From Serratia sp. PL17 (GTDB lineage Bacteria; Pseudomonadota; Gammaproteobacteria; Enterobacterales; Enterobacteriaceae), in assembly GCF_017832355.1 (NCBI RefSeq), contig NZ_JAFIBY010000001.1:496001-560000 (forward strand): a stretch of 64,000 nt of DNA, in the 5' to 3' direction. Each line of letters begins with the position of its first letter. Position 1 is the first letter of the stretch. A program made the translations under genes and the position numbers. Below the pieces are notes generated by a model that was given only the letters and a program-made list of their open reading frames with translations, did not search any database and was not told where the DNA came from. Below are positions 9,953 through 18,048 of the stretch, piece after piece.

Positions 9953-10932
9953 TGATTGAGCGCATCTGGTCAGGAAGTTCACTGATCTATCTGCTGCTGT
10001 TGCCGCTGTCTTGGTTGTATGGCTTGGTCAGTAGCCTGATTCGACTCAGTTACCGGTGTGGCCTGCGTAAAAGTTGGCGCGCACCGGTGCCGGTCGTGGT
10101 GGTGGGGAATCTCACCGCCGGTGGCAATGGCAAAACGCCAATGGTGATCTGGCTGGTGGAGCAATTGCAGCAGCGTGGATACCGGGCGGGTGTGGTTTCG
10201 CGCGGCTACGGCGGTAAAGCAGAGGCTTATCCGCTGTTACTTAATGCAGATACCACCACTCAACAGGCAGGTGATGAACCGGTGTTGATTTATCAACGCA
10301 CCGGTGCGCCAGTCGCTATCTCACCTAAGCGTGCTGAAGCGGTGCAGGCACTCCTTGAGCAGCAACCGCTTGATGTGATCATTACCGATGACGGTTTACA
10401 GCATTATGCGTTGCAGCGTGACTTTGAATTGGTTGTCATTGACGGTGTGCGTCGTTTTGGCAACGGTTGGTGGTTGCCTGCGGGCCCGATGCGAGAACGT
10501 GCTTCACGCTTGAACAGCGTGGATGCGTTGATTGCCAACGGCGGTGTGGCGCAGCCGGGCGAAATTGCTATGCAGTTGCAGGCGCGTGATGCGGTGAACA
10601 TCGCCAGCGGTGAGCGCAGGCCAGCCGTTGAACTACCGCATGTGGTGGCAATGGCAGGTATTGGTCATCCACCGCGCTTCTTTGCCACGTTGGAAAAGCT
10701 GGGCGTAGATGTCGAAAAAGAAGTGGCGTTTGCCGATCATCAGGAATATCAGCACGCGCCATTGGCGGCACTGATCTCCTCTGGGCAAACATTATTGATG
10801 ACTGAAAAAGACGCGGTCAAATGCCGTGCTTTTGCCCAGCCCAACTGGTGGTATTTACCGGTCGACGCGGTACTTCCCCCCGAGCAGGCTAAGCAACTGC
10901 TGCATCGCGTTGAAAAACTGCTGAAAAAGTAA
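9952..10932 (+). CDS. lpxK: Tetraacyldisaccharide 4'-kinase
   Basis: Phosphorylates the 4' position of the lipid A disaccharide precursor at the inner membrane. The 326-residue protein starts with a hydrophobic membrane-associating segment ([19 protein letters not shown]) followed by the P-loop-like [13 protein letters not shown] near residue 50. [14 protein letters not shown] and the C-terminal [10 protein letters not shown] are family hallmarks. Its ATG overlaps the msbA TAA by one base (TAATG), typical translational coupling. It ends one base from the stop of the convergent minus-strand gene at 10934. In E. coli ycaQ follows lpxK directly; here three genes intervene. Confidence 0.98.
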   Translation: MIERIWSGSSLIYLLLLPLSWLYGLVSSLIRLSYRCGLRKSWRAPVPVVVVGNLTAGGNGKTPMVIWLVEQLQQRGYRAGVVSRGYGGKAEAYPLLLNADTTTQQAGDEPVLIYQRTGAPVAISPKRAEAVQALLEQQPLDVIITDDGLQHYALQRDFELVVIDGVRRFGNGWWLPAGPMRERASRLNSVDALIANGGVAQPGEIAMQLQARDAVNIASGERRPAVELPHVVAMAGIGHPPRFFATLEKLGVDVEKEVAFADHQEYQHAPLAALISSGQTLLMTEKDAVKCRAFAQPNWWYLPVDAVLPPEQAKQLLHRVEKLLKK

Positions 10933-10933
10933 A

Positions 10934-12340
10934 TCAAACGGCCAGCGCGTGAAGCCCCAGAGCTTGCGCGCAGGTTTCTATCGAGCGCTGCTGCGTTTGT
11001 TCATACAACGATAACTCATCGATCACCGCTGCACCCAACGCCGATTCAAACGCCGCTCGGCTTGAGCTCGCGTTGTATTGCGCGTGCCGACTGTCGCCCA
11101 GGTTCGACTGGAAAATACCCGCCGCACTGACAGGCAGAAAATCCTCATAGACCAAGGGTTGGAAACGAATGTATTCCTGTGCGATCAGCTGTTCTAACGT
11201 GCTGTGGGGATCCAGCGCGTCTTTTGCCGCCAGCCCGCACTCTGTCGGGAAGTAGCGGAACCAAGCCAGCTGTTGTTCACGCAAGGTTGCATAGTCATCG
11301 GGAAATGCCTTGAAGTGTTCCACCAGTAACTGATTGTAGCGGTCCGCATTTTTTTCACTGGGGGGGGCCTGTAAAGCATCATTGGTTGCTTGTAACAGGC
11401 GATCGTACAGCGCCCGGCCTTTCGTTGTCAGTGCTACACCGCGCTGTTCAATTTCACCGAACCGTGCAGTGTGGTGTCCTGAAACGGCGCGACCATCATG
11501 TTCAACAAAGTCGACGTTTTCCTCCAGCGCTTTAAAACTGGTCTGACGCAGAAGAATGGGGCGACGGCGCGGTGGTGGGCCTTCAATGACGGCTTTAGGG
11601 GTAATGCCCCGGCTTGGCATAGACTGTTGAACAAGATCTATATCGAGTGTGCGTGGCGTCAAATGGTTAATGTGCGGGCCTTTGAACGCCACTACATCAG
11701 CAATCAGGCGGTGCTGGTCGTGCAACTGCTGATATTCGGCTGCGCTGACCGTTGCGCGGCTGTGCCAGCGGAAGGTTTCCAGTGCCTGCTCGACAAATTC
11801 ATCTGCCTGACTGTTGTCCAATCCGCCCTGAGCTTCTTGTAATACGATCAGTTCCAGCGCCCGTTCAGTAAAGATGCGGCGACGTGCCAACAGCTGTTGC
11901 GCCAGTTCGCGCAGCTCTGGGTTTTCAATCAGCTCAAGGCGTAATAATGAGGTGAAAACACGAAAGGGGCTTATCTGCAACGCGTCTTCATGTACCGCAC
12001 GAAACGCGGTGGAGTGTACCGGGACACCGGCCACGGCCAGATCGTAGTAACCGACAGGTGACATACCCATAACGTTGAACAGCCGCCGCAAGGTGGCTAA
12101 TTCCTCTGCGGTGCCCACTCGAATAGCACCATGGCGTTCCATAGCCAACCGTTCGATTTCGCCGGTAATTTGTAATTGGTGAGCCAGTGCGGCATCTTCG
12201 CGCAGAACCTGTCGGTTAGTTTCCGCCACCAGTTCGAGCAAATCACCATACAGAGGCACCTCTTTCTGGTACATATCTGACATGGCATGGGAGAATCTGG
12301 CGCGGATTTCATTCGGTGAGACGAACTGCTGGGCGGTCAT
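10934..12340 (-). CDS. YdcJ/HglS-type 2-oxoadipate dioxygenase/decarboxylase family protein
   Basis: DUF1338 family, vicinal-oxygen-chelate fold; members such as Pseudomonas HglS convert 2-oxoadipate to D-2-hydroxyglutarate with Fe(II) in lysine catabolism. The product has 468 residues. Visible: RHGAIRVGTAEELATLRR near residue 70 (metal histidine), HINHLTPRTLDID about residue 225, and ARFGEIEQRGVALT about residue 300 (metal glutamate). EDFLPVSAAGIFQSNLG lies near the end. A second ATG six bases upstream (12346) exists, but AAGGAG sits only 2 nt before it and 8 nt before 12340, favouring 12340. In E. coli ydcJ lies elsewhere, so this is an insertion relative to that map. No other lysine catabolic gene is adjacent. 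Substrate here is unproven. Confidence 0.88.
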   Translation of the reverse strand: MTAQQFVSPNEIRARFSHAMSDMYQKEVPLYGDLLELVAETNRQVLREDAALAHQLQITGEIERLAMERHGAIRVGTAEELATLRRLFNVMGMSPVGYYDLAVAGVPVHSTAFRAVHEDALQISPFRVFTSLLRLELIENPELRELAQQLLARRRIFTERALELIVLQEAQGGLDNSQADEFVEQALETFRWHSRATVSAAEYQQLHDQHRLIADVVAFKGPHINHLTPRTLDIDLVQQSMPSRGITPKAVIEGPPPRRRPILLRQTSFKALEENVDFVEHDGRAVSGHHTARFGEIEQRGVALTTKGRALYDRLLQATNDALQAPPSEKNADRYNQLLVEHFKAFPDDYATLREQQLAWFRYFPTECGLAAKDALDPHSTLEQLIAQEYIRFQPLVYEDFLPVSAAGIFQSNLGDSRHAQYNASSSRAAFESALGAAVIDELSLYEQTQQRSIETCAQALGLHALAV

Positions 12341-12866
12341 GCGCATAGCTCCTTCATTCAGTATAATCTGAAAAATATTATTTTTGACGGTAAAAGTACT
12401 GGCTAAACGGCCATCCGCCTTGTTTTCACCTCAAGTTTAGCTATGTGAATTAGCTTTTGTTATAGCTTGGGCAAGCATATTAGATTTTTATGCGTTAGCT
12501 CTCATTTGAACAAAGAATAGCGGGCGAAATAGACATCCAGAAGGCAATGAGGCCACGAGTTTTACGTAAAAAAAGATAAATTAATCCATGCACAATCATA
12601 GACATAAAAAATTAACCGCAGGAATGATTAAAATAGGGCAATAAACCTCTTGTGCAAATGACGGATTTGTGAGTAAATGCAAGTCGGCCTGTGATGCAGA
12701 CCTATTTATGTTCGAGTATAGAGTTAAGTAGTTCCTCCCAAAACGTTATCATCTGATTCCGCTTCAAAGACGAACCTTCTAAGTACCTCCCATAAGTAAT
12801 GTTTCTAAAAACGGCCTAAATTGCCTTATGGCAGGTTTTGTATATATATTTAAAAGGTAAATGTTA
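12341..12866 (+). promoter_or_regulatory. Long AT-rich divergent region and cold-shock leader
   Basis: About 520 bp without a gene, clearly richer in A/T than its neighbours. The left end carries the Shine-Dalgarno of the minus-strand dioxygenase. The right half is likely the long 5' leader typical of cspA-type mRNAs, which refold in the cold. A 10-base element GT(T/A)CCTCCCA occurs twice, at 12731-12740 and 12783-12792. TATATATATTTAAAAGG immediately precedes the coding start. No clear -35/-10 pair was identified. Confidence 0.45.
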
Positions 12867-13076
12867 ATGTCTAAGAAGACTGGTCAGGTTAAGTGGTTCA
12901 ACGAAAGCAAAGGTTTTGGTTTTATTGAACAGAACGACGGTGGTAAAGATGTATTCGTACACTTCTCCGCAATCGCGACCGACGGTTTCAAAACTCTGGC
13001 TGAAGGCCAGCGTGTTGAGTACATCATCCAGGACAGCCCGCGCGGGCCGGCTGCCGCTAACGTTGTTGCTCTGTAA
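12867..13076 (+). CDS. CspA-family cold shock protein
   Basis: Single cold-shock domain of 69 residues, a nucleic-acid chaperone that melts RNA secondary structure. It has the canonical RNP1 KGFGFIE and RNP2 VFVHF motifs and the family end [25 protein letters not shown] and [10 protein letters not shown] resemble CspE/CspC. ATG 12867 was chosen over 12861 because AAGG (12854-12857) is 9 nt before it and only 3 nt before the other, and because MSKKTGQV is the standard N-terminus. It has its own terminator at 13162. The long leader suggests cold control, but CspE/CspC types can be constitutive, so the exact paralogue is not assigned. Confidence 0.95.
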   Translation: MSKKTGQVKWFNESKGFGFIEQNDGGKDVFVHFSAIATDGFKTLAEGQRVEYIIQDSPRGPAAANVVAL

Positions 13077-13161
13077 GTAAACAGGGAATAACGTAAAGAG
13101 ATCTTAATACAACCATGATGAGGCGTTTAGCTGATTCATTGCGGAAGATATTAAGTCCAAC

Positions 13162-13190
13162 AAGCCCGCCATTGTGCGGGTTTTTTAATT
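13162..13190 (+). terminator. Rho-independent terminator after csp gene
   Basis: Stem CCCGC (13165-13169) / GCGGG (13176-13180), loop CATTGT, then TTTTTTAATTTTT. Confidence 0.85.
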
Positions 13191-13296
13191 TTTGCTCACG
13201 AGAGGTTTCTTACGAAAAACTTTAGGATGGGCTGGTAGCGTCCAACAATAATAAAAATGACGTTGTTAAGGATGCTCAAGTAAAAGGATATAAGTT

Positions 13297-13518
13297 ATGT
13301 TTAAAAATACTGTGTTACAAATGGGCCGTGTGAAATGGTTTGATCAGGCTGCAGGCTATGGCTTTATTTCACCGGTAGATGGCAGCAACGAAATTTATGT
13401 AAGCCGTCGTTCTATCGCCAATACTAAAAATAAATCACTAAACGAAGGTCAGAACGTCGAGTTCTCGATCTATCGCAGCTCTCATGGGCTGTCTGCGGCA
13501 GACGTTATCGCGTTCTGA
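13297..13518 (+). CDS. Divergent cold-shock-domain protein
   Basis: A 73-residue protein with the cold-shock fold pattern (GRVKWFDQAAGYGFISPVDG at residues 10-29 and a SAADVIAF C-terminus) but altered nucleic-acid contacts. RNP1 is AAGYGFIS, lacking the usual lysine, and RNP2 is IYVSR in place of VFVHF, losing the conserved histidine and phenylalanine. It has an N-terminal extension of about six residues. AAAGGAT stands 8 nt before the ATG. It lies 220 bp after the canonical csp gene on the same strand, with a terminator between, so it is separately transcribed. It may bind RNA weakly, or have another role; CspH-like divergence is known in relatives. No specific symbol is justified. Confidence 0.85.
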   Translation: MFKNTVLQMGRVKWFDQAAGYGFISPVDGSNEIYVSRRSIANTKNKSLNEGQNVEFSIYRSSHGLSAADVIAF

Positions 13519-13531
13519 CCCATCCCCTTCC

Positions 13532-13568
13532 TCGCCAGTGCCGGTGCCGCCACCCCAAGCACTGGCGA
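13532..13568 (+). terminator. Stem-loop downstream of divergent csp gene
   Basis: Perfect 10-bp inverted repeat TCGCCAGTGC (13532-13541) / GCACTGGCGA (13559-13568) with a 17-nt loop, 14 bp after the stop. The next bases (AGATAAATTTCCC) are only weakly T-rich, so termination efficiency is uncertain. Confidence 0.55.
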
Positions 13569-13597
13569 AGATAAATTTCCCGATATCCACTATTATC

Positions 13598-13617
13598 AAA
13601 CGATTGTTTAATCGTTT
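13598..13617. promoter_or_regulatory. Perfect 20-bp palindromic element before ycaQ
   Basis: AAACGATT (13598-13605), GTTT spacer, AATCGTTT (13610-13617): an exact 8+4+8 inverted repeat ending 11 bp before the ycaQ ATG. It could be a repressor operator or an mRNA hairpin near the ribosome binding site. No known regulator consensus is recognised. Confidence 0.5.
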
Positions 13618-13628
13618 CGGATTTCAGG

Positions 13629-14855
13629 ATGATTACCCCGGTTATTTCTCTGACTGCCGCCCGCGCACTCCATCTTGCTGCGCAAGGGCTGTTATCCCCA
13701 ATGAAACGCAAAGCCAAACCCGACGATGTGGTTGCCGCTATTGAGCGTATGGGACTCCTGCAAATCGATACCATCAGTGTGGTCGCGCGTAGCCCTTACC
13801 TAGTACTCTTCAGTCGCCTGGGCGACTATCAGCCAGAATGGTTGGAGCAGGCCCTGGCGGGCCGCCGCTTGTTTGAGTATTGGGCGCATGAAGCCTGTTT
13901 CTTACCCATTGAAGATTTTGGCCTGTTGCGCCACCGCATGTTGCAGCCGCAGGAGATGGGGTGGAAGTATTCCGAAGAATGGATGCAGGAACACCAGTCG
14001 GCAATTGCGTCGCTCTTACGGCATATTGAAACCGTTGGCCCGGTTCGTTCGGCGGATTTCAGTGCAGAGAAAAAAGGAAATAGCGGCTGGTGGGACTGGA
14101 AACCGGAAAAGCGCCACCTCGAAATTTTATTCACTGCGGGTAAGTTGATGGTTGCTGAACGGCGCAACTTCCACCGTGTTTACGATTTGACGGAAAGGCT
14201 ATTGCCGCATTGGGATGATAGCCGACACACGTTATCCACCGAGCATGCGCGGCATGAGATGCTCAGCCGCACCTGTCGCTTCCTGGGGCTCTTCAAGGCC
14301 GAATGGTTGGCAGATTACTACCGTTTGAAACGTGTTGCCCCGAAAGCACTGCTGGCGTCGCTACTACAAAAGGGCGATGTGTTACCCGTGTTGATCGACG
14401 GCTTGGACGGCGAGTTTTACGTGCACCATTCACTGGCGAAGGAGCTACAACAGGCGGAGCAGGGAACCTTAAAATCCAGCGTGACCACATTACTTTCCCC
14501 TTTTGATCCCGTGGTCTGGGACCGTCGCCGTGCGCTGGAACTGTTCAATTTTGACTATCGGCTGGAATGTTATACACCCAAAGAAAAGCGGCAATATGGT
14601 TACTTCACGCTGCCTGTATTGCAGCGGGGTGAGTTGATAGGCCGTATTGATGCAAAAATGCATCGTCGGCAAGGTGTCTTTGAAATTATCAGTTTCCATC
14701 CGCAGGCCAAGGTTCGTTTTGGTAAACAGCGTGTGCAGGATATCCGACAGGCGATAACGCGCAGTGCAAAATGGCACGGGGCGAAACAGGTTCTGGTGGG
14801 TAATATTCCGGCGCAATTGGCCGCTGAGTGGGGAGAAGGCTGGGAGGTGGTATAA
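13629..14855 (+). CDS. ycaQ: YcaQ, DNA interstrand crosslink glycosylase (HTH_42 family)
   Basis: Member of the AlkZ/YcaQ family; E. coli YcaQ unhooks interstrand DNA crosslinks and excises N7-alkylguanine. The product has 408 residues (E. coli 410). The catalytic QxD motif is visible as MGLLQIDTISVVARSPYLVL (Gln45, Asp47). Other family segments are FEYWAHEACFLPIEDF near residue 80, SPFDPVVWDRRRALELF near residue 295 and RLECYTPKEKRQYGYF. Start ATG 13629 has only a weak Shine-Dalgarno (CAGG). A perfect palindrome lies directly upstream. The gene follows lpxK in E. coli; here dioxygenase and csp genes separate them. Confidence 0.95.
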   Translation: MITPVISLTAARALHLAAQGLLSPMKRKAKPDDVVAAIERMGLLQIDTISVVARSPYLVLFSRLGDYQPEWLEQALAGRRLFEYWAHEACFLPIEDFGLLRHRMLQPQEMGWKYSEEWMQEHQSAIASLLRHIETVGPVRSADFSAEKKGNSGWWDWKPEKRHLEILFTAGKLMVAERRNFHRVYDLTERLLPHWDDSRHTLSTEHARHEMLSRTCRFLGLFKAEWLADYYRLKRVAPKALLASLLQKGDVLPVLIDGLDGEFYVHHSLAKELQQAEQGTLKSSVTTLLSPFDPVVWDRRRALELFNFDYRLECYTPKEKRQYGYFTLPVLQRGELIGRIDAKMHRRQGVFEIISFHPQAKVRFGKQRVQDIRQAITRSAKWHGAKQVLVGNIPAQLAAEWGEGWEVV

Positions 14856-14981
14856 CGAACGGCACTTTGGGCGTGGGTAAAACGAATTCCAGCACCGCTC
14901 GTTACAATGGGGTGCCTCAGTTGCTGAAGTTGGCAAACAGGGCGATGATCTTATGAATACGTTTGACCATGATAAATTTAT

Positions 14982-15003
14982 TTTTGTGATTCAGGTCACA
15001 AAA
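14982..15003. promoter_or_regulatory. Consensus CRP-type binding site upstream of ycaR-kdsB
   Basis: TGTGA (14985-14989), N6, TCACA (14996-15000), with symmetrical flanks giving TTTTGTGA and TCACAAAA. This equals the full CRP core consensus. A possible promoter TTGAAG (15017-15022), 17 bp, GCAGAT (15040-15045) would put the site near -61. The rest of the 289-bp gap 14856-15144 shows no gene. Confidence 0.65.
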
Positions 15004-15144
15004 TTCTACGCCTGCGTTGAAGGCAATTCAATCCCCTTTGCAGATTAAAAGTGCCCTGGTAAACAGCCGATGATTAACCTGGCGCTTAGCGTTATGCTAT
15101 CCTCATCCACTTTCCGTACGTTAGATCTCCACCCTGGAGGAAGC

Positions 15145-15327
15145 ATGGACCACCGTTTACTCGAAATCGTTGCCTGCCCGGTCTGCAACGGTAAGCTCTA
15201 TTTCAATAAAGAAAACCAGGAATTGGTGTGTAAAGTGGATGGCCTGGCCTATCCGCTGCGCGATGGCATTCCCGTCCTGCTGGAAAATGAAGCGCGGGCG
15301 CTGTCATTGGATGAGAAACACGCATGA
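15145..15327 (+). CDS. ycaR: Trm112-family protein YcaR
   Basis: Small 60-residue protein of the Trm112p/UPF0434 family (same length as E. coli YcaR). It starts [18 protein letters not shown] after a strong CTGGAGGAAGC; a longer in-frame reading from 15070 lacks family support. CPVC at residues 11-14 and one later cysteine (LVCKVDG) hint at a zinc-ribbon remnant, but the usual second CxxC is absent. Family members act as methyltransferase activators in eukaryotes and archaea; the bacterial role is unknown. Its stop overlaps the kdsB start by four bases (ATGA), so the two are translationally coupled. Confidence 0.95.
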   Translation: MDHRLLEIVACPVCNGKLYFNKENQELVCKVDGLAYPLRDGIPVLLENEARALSLDEKHA

Positions 15328-16073
15328 GTTTTATCGCTATTATTCCAGCCCGTTATGCATCAACCCGTTTGCCGGGGAAACCTTTGGCCGACATTCACGG
15401 TAAGCCAATGGTGGTGCACGTAATGGAACGTGCACGTGAGTCAGGTGCTAGCCGCGTGATTGTTGCGACCGATCACCCAGCGGTAGCTGATGCGGTTAAA
15501 GCGGCAGGTGGTGAAGTTTGCATGACCCGGCCCGACCATAATTCCGGTACCGAACGTCTTGCAGAAGTGATTGAGCACTATGGTTTTAGCGATGACGAAA
15601 TCATTGTTAATGTCCAGGGTGACGAACCACTGATTCCACCGGTCATTGTACGTCAGGTCGCTGAAAACCTGGCGGGTAGCCAAGCGGGTATGGCGACCCT
15701 TGCGGTGCCAATCGACAGCGCAGAAGAAGCGTTTAACCCCAATGCAGTCAAAGTGGTTATGGATGCGCAGGGTTATGCACTCTATTTTTCACGTGCCACT
15801 ATTCCTTGGGATCGTGAGCGTTTTGCGCAATCCAAAGAAAGCATTGGTGACAGCCTGTTACGCCATATCGGCATTTACGCTTATCGTGCCGGTTTTGTGC
15901 GCCGTTATGTCACCTGGGCACCAAGCCAACTTGAGCAGATAGAGTTGCTGGAACAGTTGCGGGTGCTTTGGTATGGTGAAAAAATCCACGTAGCGGTTGC
16001 CAAAGCAGTGCCAACAGTGGGTGTTGATACACCGGAAGATCTGCAGCGCGTGCGCGACAGTATCAAAGGCTGA
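15324..16073 (+). CDS. kdsB: 3-deoxy-manno-octulosonate cytidylyltransferase (CMP-Kdo synthetase)
   Basis: Activates Kdo with CTP to CMP-Kdo for the lipopolysaccharide inner core. The product has 249 residues (E. coli 248). The N-terminal nucleotide-binding signature [16 protein letters not shown] (residues 6-21), the [11 protein letters not shown] motif near residue 96 and [12 protein letters not shown] near residue 180 are clear. The start overlaps the ycaR stop by four bases. It shares the upstream CRP-like site with ycaR by inference. Confidence 0.98.
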   Translation: MSFIAIIPARYASTRLPGKPLADIHGKPMVVHVMERARESGASRVIVATDHPAVADAVKAAGGEVCMTRPDHNSGTERLAEVIEHYGFSDDEIIVNVQGDEPLIPPVIVRQVAENLAGSQAGMATLAVPIDSAEEAFNPNAVKVVMDAQGYALYFSRATIPWDRERFAQSKESIGDSLLRHIGIYAYRAGFVRRYVTWAPSQLEQIELLEQLRVLWYGEKIHVAVAKAVPTVGVDTPEDLQRVRDSIKG

Positions 16074-16220
16074 GCATTGAACGTCGGCGCGTCACACAGC
16101 GCGTCGGCGGTATAATTTACCTTCTTATATCCCCATTTTGTTGATCTGCGTTGAAGAATTTTTCTGCTCACCGTTCGATGATATCAGCGTCTCTTCTTTT
16201 CCTCTTGAGGCCATTTTCAT

Positions 16221-17117
16221 ATGGAGCAGTTACGCGCCGAACTGAGTATTGTGCTGGGTGAACCGATCAGCCGACTGGAACGCGTTAGCGAACAGCCTTA
16301 TGCACACATGTATTCGCTGTATGACCAACAAGGCCATGCGATCCCGCTAATGGCAAAAAGCTTTGTCTGTCAGGGTGTCGCCCAACAAGAGTCTTACAAG
16401 TTATCGATGCTGTCCCGGGAAGGGGATATTCGCCTGCCGACGGTGTATGGCGTGGTCTATACCCATCAAGCGCCCTATAAAGAAATCTTGTTGATCGAAC
16501 GGTTACGTGGCGTATCTGCAGAAGCACCAACGCGTACGCCGAACCGGTGGAATACGTTAATGGAACAGATTGTCGATGGTGTGTTGGCCTGGCACCGTAT
16601 CGACAGTCATGGCTGCGTCGGTACGGTTGACAGCACCCAGGAAAATGATTGGTTTTGCTGGTATCAACAGCGGATAGAGGTGTTGTGGTCGACAGTCTGC
16701 AATCTTAACTCGCCACAGTTGACCATGGCCGATCGCCGTTTGTTGTACCGTACGCGCGAAGCACTGACCCATTTTTTTGTCGGATTCGACGATCCCTGCG
16801 TGCTGGTGCACGGTAACCTGTCGTTGCGCAGCATGCTGAAAGATCCGAAAAGTGACCAGCTGTTGGCAATGCTGAACCCGGGAATGATGCTGTGGGCTCC
16901 ACGTGAATATGAGTTATTCCGGCTGTGTGAGGCAGGGATGCCAAGTCAGCTCTTGTTCTATTATTTGCAACGGGCACCGGTTGCGGAGTCCTTCCTGGCA
17001 CGGCGTTGGTTGTATGTCGTGTGGGAAGCGATTGGGCGGTTAGTCCATACCGGCAAGCTTGAGCGACAACCCTTCGATTATGCCTCAAAACAGCTGTTGC
17101 CCTGGCTTGCCGGTTAA
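16221..17117 (+). CDS. ycbJ: YcbJ, aminoglycoside-phosphotransferase-like fold protein
   Basis: Uncharacterised 298-residue protein (E. coli YcbJ 297) with a kinase-like, APH-type architecture. The expected catalytic loop HGDxxxxN appears as VLVHGNLSLRSML near residue 195, with Asn in place of the catalytic Asp. The expected metal-binding IDW/IDF segment is replaced by NPGMMLWAPREYELFRL. As I recall, E. coli YcbJ has the same HGN form, so the change is a family trait rather than damage. It may be a pseudokinase. A -10 hexamer TATAAT stands at 16111-16116. The gene converges with elyC, stops six bases apart. Substrate unknown. Confidence 0.9.
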   Translation: MEQLRAELSIVLGEPISRLERVSEQPYAHMYSLYDQQGHAIPLMAKSFVCQGVAQQESYKLSMLSREGDIRLPTVYGVVYTHQAPYKEILLIERLRGVSAEAPTRTPNRWNTLMEQIVDGVLAWHRIDSHGCVGTVDSTQENDWFCWYQQRIEVLWSTVCNLNSPQLTMADRRLLYRTREALTHFFVGFDDPCVLVHGNLSLRSMLKDPKSDQLLAMLNPGMMLWAPREYELFRLCEAGMPSQLLFYYLQRAPVAESFLARRWLYVVWEAIGRLVHTGKLERQPFDYASKQLLPWLAG

Positions 17118-17123
17118 GGCCCG

Positions 17124-17897
17124 TTAGTCGACAGAAACCTCATCGGCTCCTTTCAGCCACTGCCACAGGCTGCCCAGCGTTTCATACCAGGCACGCTCGC
17201 TGTGGCCGAGGAACATCGCCGACGGCACGACGCGATCCCAAATGTTCAAACGCGAGCTGATGGCCAACTGATTGGCCGGTGCCGGAATCGGGTGAAGCCC
17301 CTTGGCTTCAAAGAAACGCATGGCCCTTGGCAAATGGTTAGCCGATGTCACTAAAATAAACGGCTGCTGACCCACCAGTTTAGATACCTGTGATGCCTCC
17401 TGCTCTGTATCCATCGGACGATCCAACAACACAATGTCGCTGTTCGGCACACCCAGACTTTCCGCGACGCGCGCTGCCGTCGCCGCGTTGCTCAAGGTAT
17501 GCGGGCCACCGGCCCCGGTGAACACCATTTTCGCTCCAGGGTGCGCGAGGTATAAACGCACACCTTCTGTTACCCTCGGCAGGCTATTGCCGATCAGATT
17601 GGAGCTTGGTGCCCAGTCCGGGTTAAAGGTATAGCCACCCCCCAGTACCACGATATAGTTTACCGGGTCAGTGCCGCGATAGGTGACATACTCTGACTCT
17701 ATGGGCCGTAACAGCCTATCGGCCACGGGCTGCAGGCTGAAAAGCAATAAAAACAGCCAGCTCAGCGTCAAAATGACCCTGCCGCTTTTTTGCCAACGAG
17801 TGAACCAGAGCAGTAACAGCGCCAGTCCCATGAGCAGCAGCAGCGCAGGTAACGGCATTAAAATGGCGCCAATGAACTTTTTCAGGTTAAAGAGCAT
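17124..17897 (-). CDS. elyC: Envelope biogenesis factor ElyC
   Basis: Inner-membrane DUF218 (YdcF-like) protein of 257 residues; E. coli ElyC (YcbC, 259) is needed for peptidoglycan precursor handling at low temperature. Two N-terminal membrane helices (about residues 8-30 and 36-52) precede the DUF218 domain with YIVVLGGGY near residue 78 and LVTSANHLPRAMRFF near residue 175. ATG 17897 (MLFNLKKF) is used; the preceding codon is TTG and is not needed. It is divergent from cmoM across about 150 bp. Confidence 0.95.
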   Translation of the reverse strand: MLFNLKKFIGAILMPLPALLLLMGLALLLLWFTRWQKSGRVILTLSWLFLLLFSLQPVADRLLRPIESEYVTYRGTDPVNYIVVLGGGYTFNPDWAPSSNLIGNSLPRVTEGVRLYLAHPGAKMVFTGAGGPHTLSNAATAARVAESLGVPNSDIVLLDRPMDTEQEASQVSKLVGQQPFILVTSANHLPRAMRFFEAKGLHPIPAPANQLAISSRLNIWDRVVPSAMFLGHSERAWYETLGSLWQWLKGADEVSVD

Positions 17898-18048
17898 CAA
17901 AAATCAGGTCCTTTTGGGCGAAAAAACGACATCTGGGCACAATCAGGCCGCAAGAAGATTCATTCTAAGCCAGTCTGTGCCAAAATAGCAGGTTTGAATG
18001 GGCTGGCACTTTGCCCCCAGAAGAATAAGAACAGCGGAGCCGTAGTCC

